Positions 4,996 through 5,560 of a stretch of 5,560 nucleotides of DNA are shown here, in pieces. The position numbers and the translations under genes are program-made. The DNA is from MFAQ01 sp964592455. GTDB taxonomy: Bacteria; Patescibacteriota; Microgenomatia; UBA1400; MFAQ01. The first letter of the stretch is position 1, and every line of letters starts with the position of its first letter. The notes under the pieces are model-generated. The model had not been told where the DNA came from. It worked only from the letters and a program-made list of their open reading frames with translations, and did no database searches. Location of the stretch: contig CAZQDQ010000058.1 in NCBI GenBank assembly GCA_964592455.1, positions 1 to 5,560 on the forward strand. Direction: 5' to 3'.

Positions 4996-5560
4996 ATGCT
5001 CAAAAATCTAGTCTACTTTGGCTCAGCCCAATTCACTGCCGATATTTTTGAATCCCTCATAAATAGCAAAATTGTAAACGTTGTCGGTGTAGTTACTACT
5101 CCAGACCGCCCTATAGGCAGAAAACAAATTATTACCCCCTCCCCACTGGCTCTTGCAGCCCAAAAGTACAACCTACCTGTGTATAAGCCAGAAAAGCTAG
5201 ACGAGGCCAACCTAGCTCACATAAAGCTGCTCAAACCTGATATTTTCCTTGTTGTTGCTTACGGTCAATATTTTGCTCAAAGCTGGTTGACTGCGCCCAC
5301 TCTTAAAACCCTTAACATTCACTTCTCTCTTTTACCAAAGTACAGGGGGGCATTGTGTGTTTCCGAAAGCTTGCTAAATGGCGATAGCGAAACAGGTGTT
5401 ACTCTTATGGAAATGGAAGAAAAGTTGGACGCTGGCCCAATTATTGCCCAACAAAAAATTACCATAGACATCAACGACAACTGTCAAACCTTAATTAACA
5501 AACTTTCACAAATAGCTTGCCAGCTTATAGTCGAAAAACTCCCGGATTATCTTTTAGGCC
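4996..5560 (+). CDS. fmt: Methionyl-tRNA formyltransferase (N-terminal part)
   Basis: The protein transfers a formyl group from 10-formyltetrahydrofolate to Met-tRNA of the initiator type. The 188 codons visible cover most of the catalytic Rossmann-like domain; the rest, including the C-terminal tRNA-binding domain, lies beyond the window (family length about 300-320). Seen in order: a start typical of the family, NLVYFGSAQFTADIFESL (4-21); VVTTPDRPIGRKQ (32-44); a DIFLVVAYGQ strand (82-91); the catalytic LNIHFSLLPKYRGA (106-119) with Asn107 and His109; and GDSETGVTLMEMEEKLDAGPI (129-149) with catalytic Asp145. Residues 120-121 are Leu-Cys where most members have Ala-Pro after YRGA. The start has no Shine-Dalgarno but a -10-like hexamer six bases upstream. 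It diverges from the 318-aa gene across 67 bases. Confidence 0.93.
   Translation, partial: MLKNLVYFGSAQFTADIFESLINSKIVNVVGVVTTPDRPIGRKQIITPSPLALAAQKYNLPVYKPEKLDEANLAHIKLLKPDIFLVVAYGQYFAQSWLTAPTLKTLNIHFSLLPKYRGALCVSESLLNGDSETGVTLMEMEEKLDAGPIIAQQKITIDINDNCQTLINKLSQIACQLIVEKLPDYLLG

Noticed and set aside
5013..5210. Reverse reading frame of 65 codons opposite fmt
   Set aside because: It is antisense to the motif-rich fmt coding region and has no independent start signal.
1..5560. Recoded stop codons (TGA as Gly or Trp), CRISPR arrays, tRNA or rRNA genes, transposases
   Set aside because: Every gene reads cleanly with the standard code and TGG tryptophans. No regular spaced repeats, cloverleaf, rRNA or transposase motifs were found.

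Overview
The window has moderate to low GC and is densely packed, with short spacers and a standard genetic code: no in-frame TGA is read through, and tryptophan is TGG. The gene set is an O-antigen-ligase/TPR membrane protein, several orphan membrane proteins, peptide deformylase and Met-tRNA formyltransferase. Together with the mix of leaderless-looking and Shine-Dalgarno starts, this resembles Candidate Phyla Radiation (Patescibacteria, perhaps Microgenomates) contigs. That placement is an inference from style; no taxonomic marker gene is present.

Layout. Positions 1-123 are probably the last 40 codons of an upstream gene, closed by a strong intrinsic terminator (133-164). A forward 202-aa soluble protein of unknown function follows (182-790). 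Next is a 671-aa polytopic O-antigen ligase/polymerase-like protein with a C-terminal TPR region (819-2834). A convergent two-gene reverse-strand operon comes next: a 121-aa four-helix membrane protein (3348-2983) and a 41-aa single-helix protein (2975-2850). Its terminator lies inside the 3' end of the ligase gene. Diverging from this operon is peptide deformylase, def (3409-3942). A reverse-strand 318-aa membrane-anchored protein of unknown function (4928-3972) converges on def and shares a hairpin with its 3' end. Diverging from that gene is methionyl-tRNA formyltransferase, fmt (4996 onward), cut by the window end after 188 codons.

How it works together. Fmt formylates initiator Met-tRNA and Def removes the formyl group from new proteins. 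The two genes are often adjacent in bacteria, but here an opposing gene separates them. The two divergent intergenic regions (upstream of def and upstream of fmt) carry an identical 18-bp sequence at nearly the same distance from the start codon. On the reverse strand it contains a perfect TATAAT for the divergent membrane-protein gene. All four complete forward starts lack a Shine-Dalgarno sequence and have a TAAAAT/TAAACT hexamer exactly 6 (once 7) bases before ATG, the geometry expected of leaderless transcripts. All three reverse-strand genes have clear Shine-Dalgarno sites. The contrast in initiation architecture and the shared divergent promoter cassette are the most interesting signals. 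No rRNA, tRNA, CRISPR array or transposase was seen, and no gene-free stretch exceeds 300 bases.
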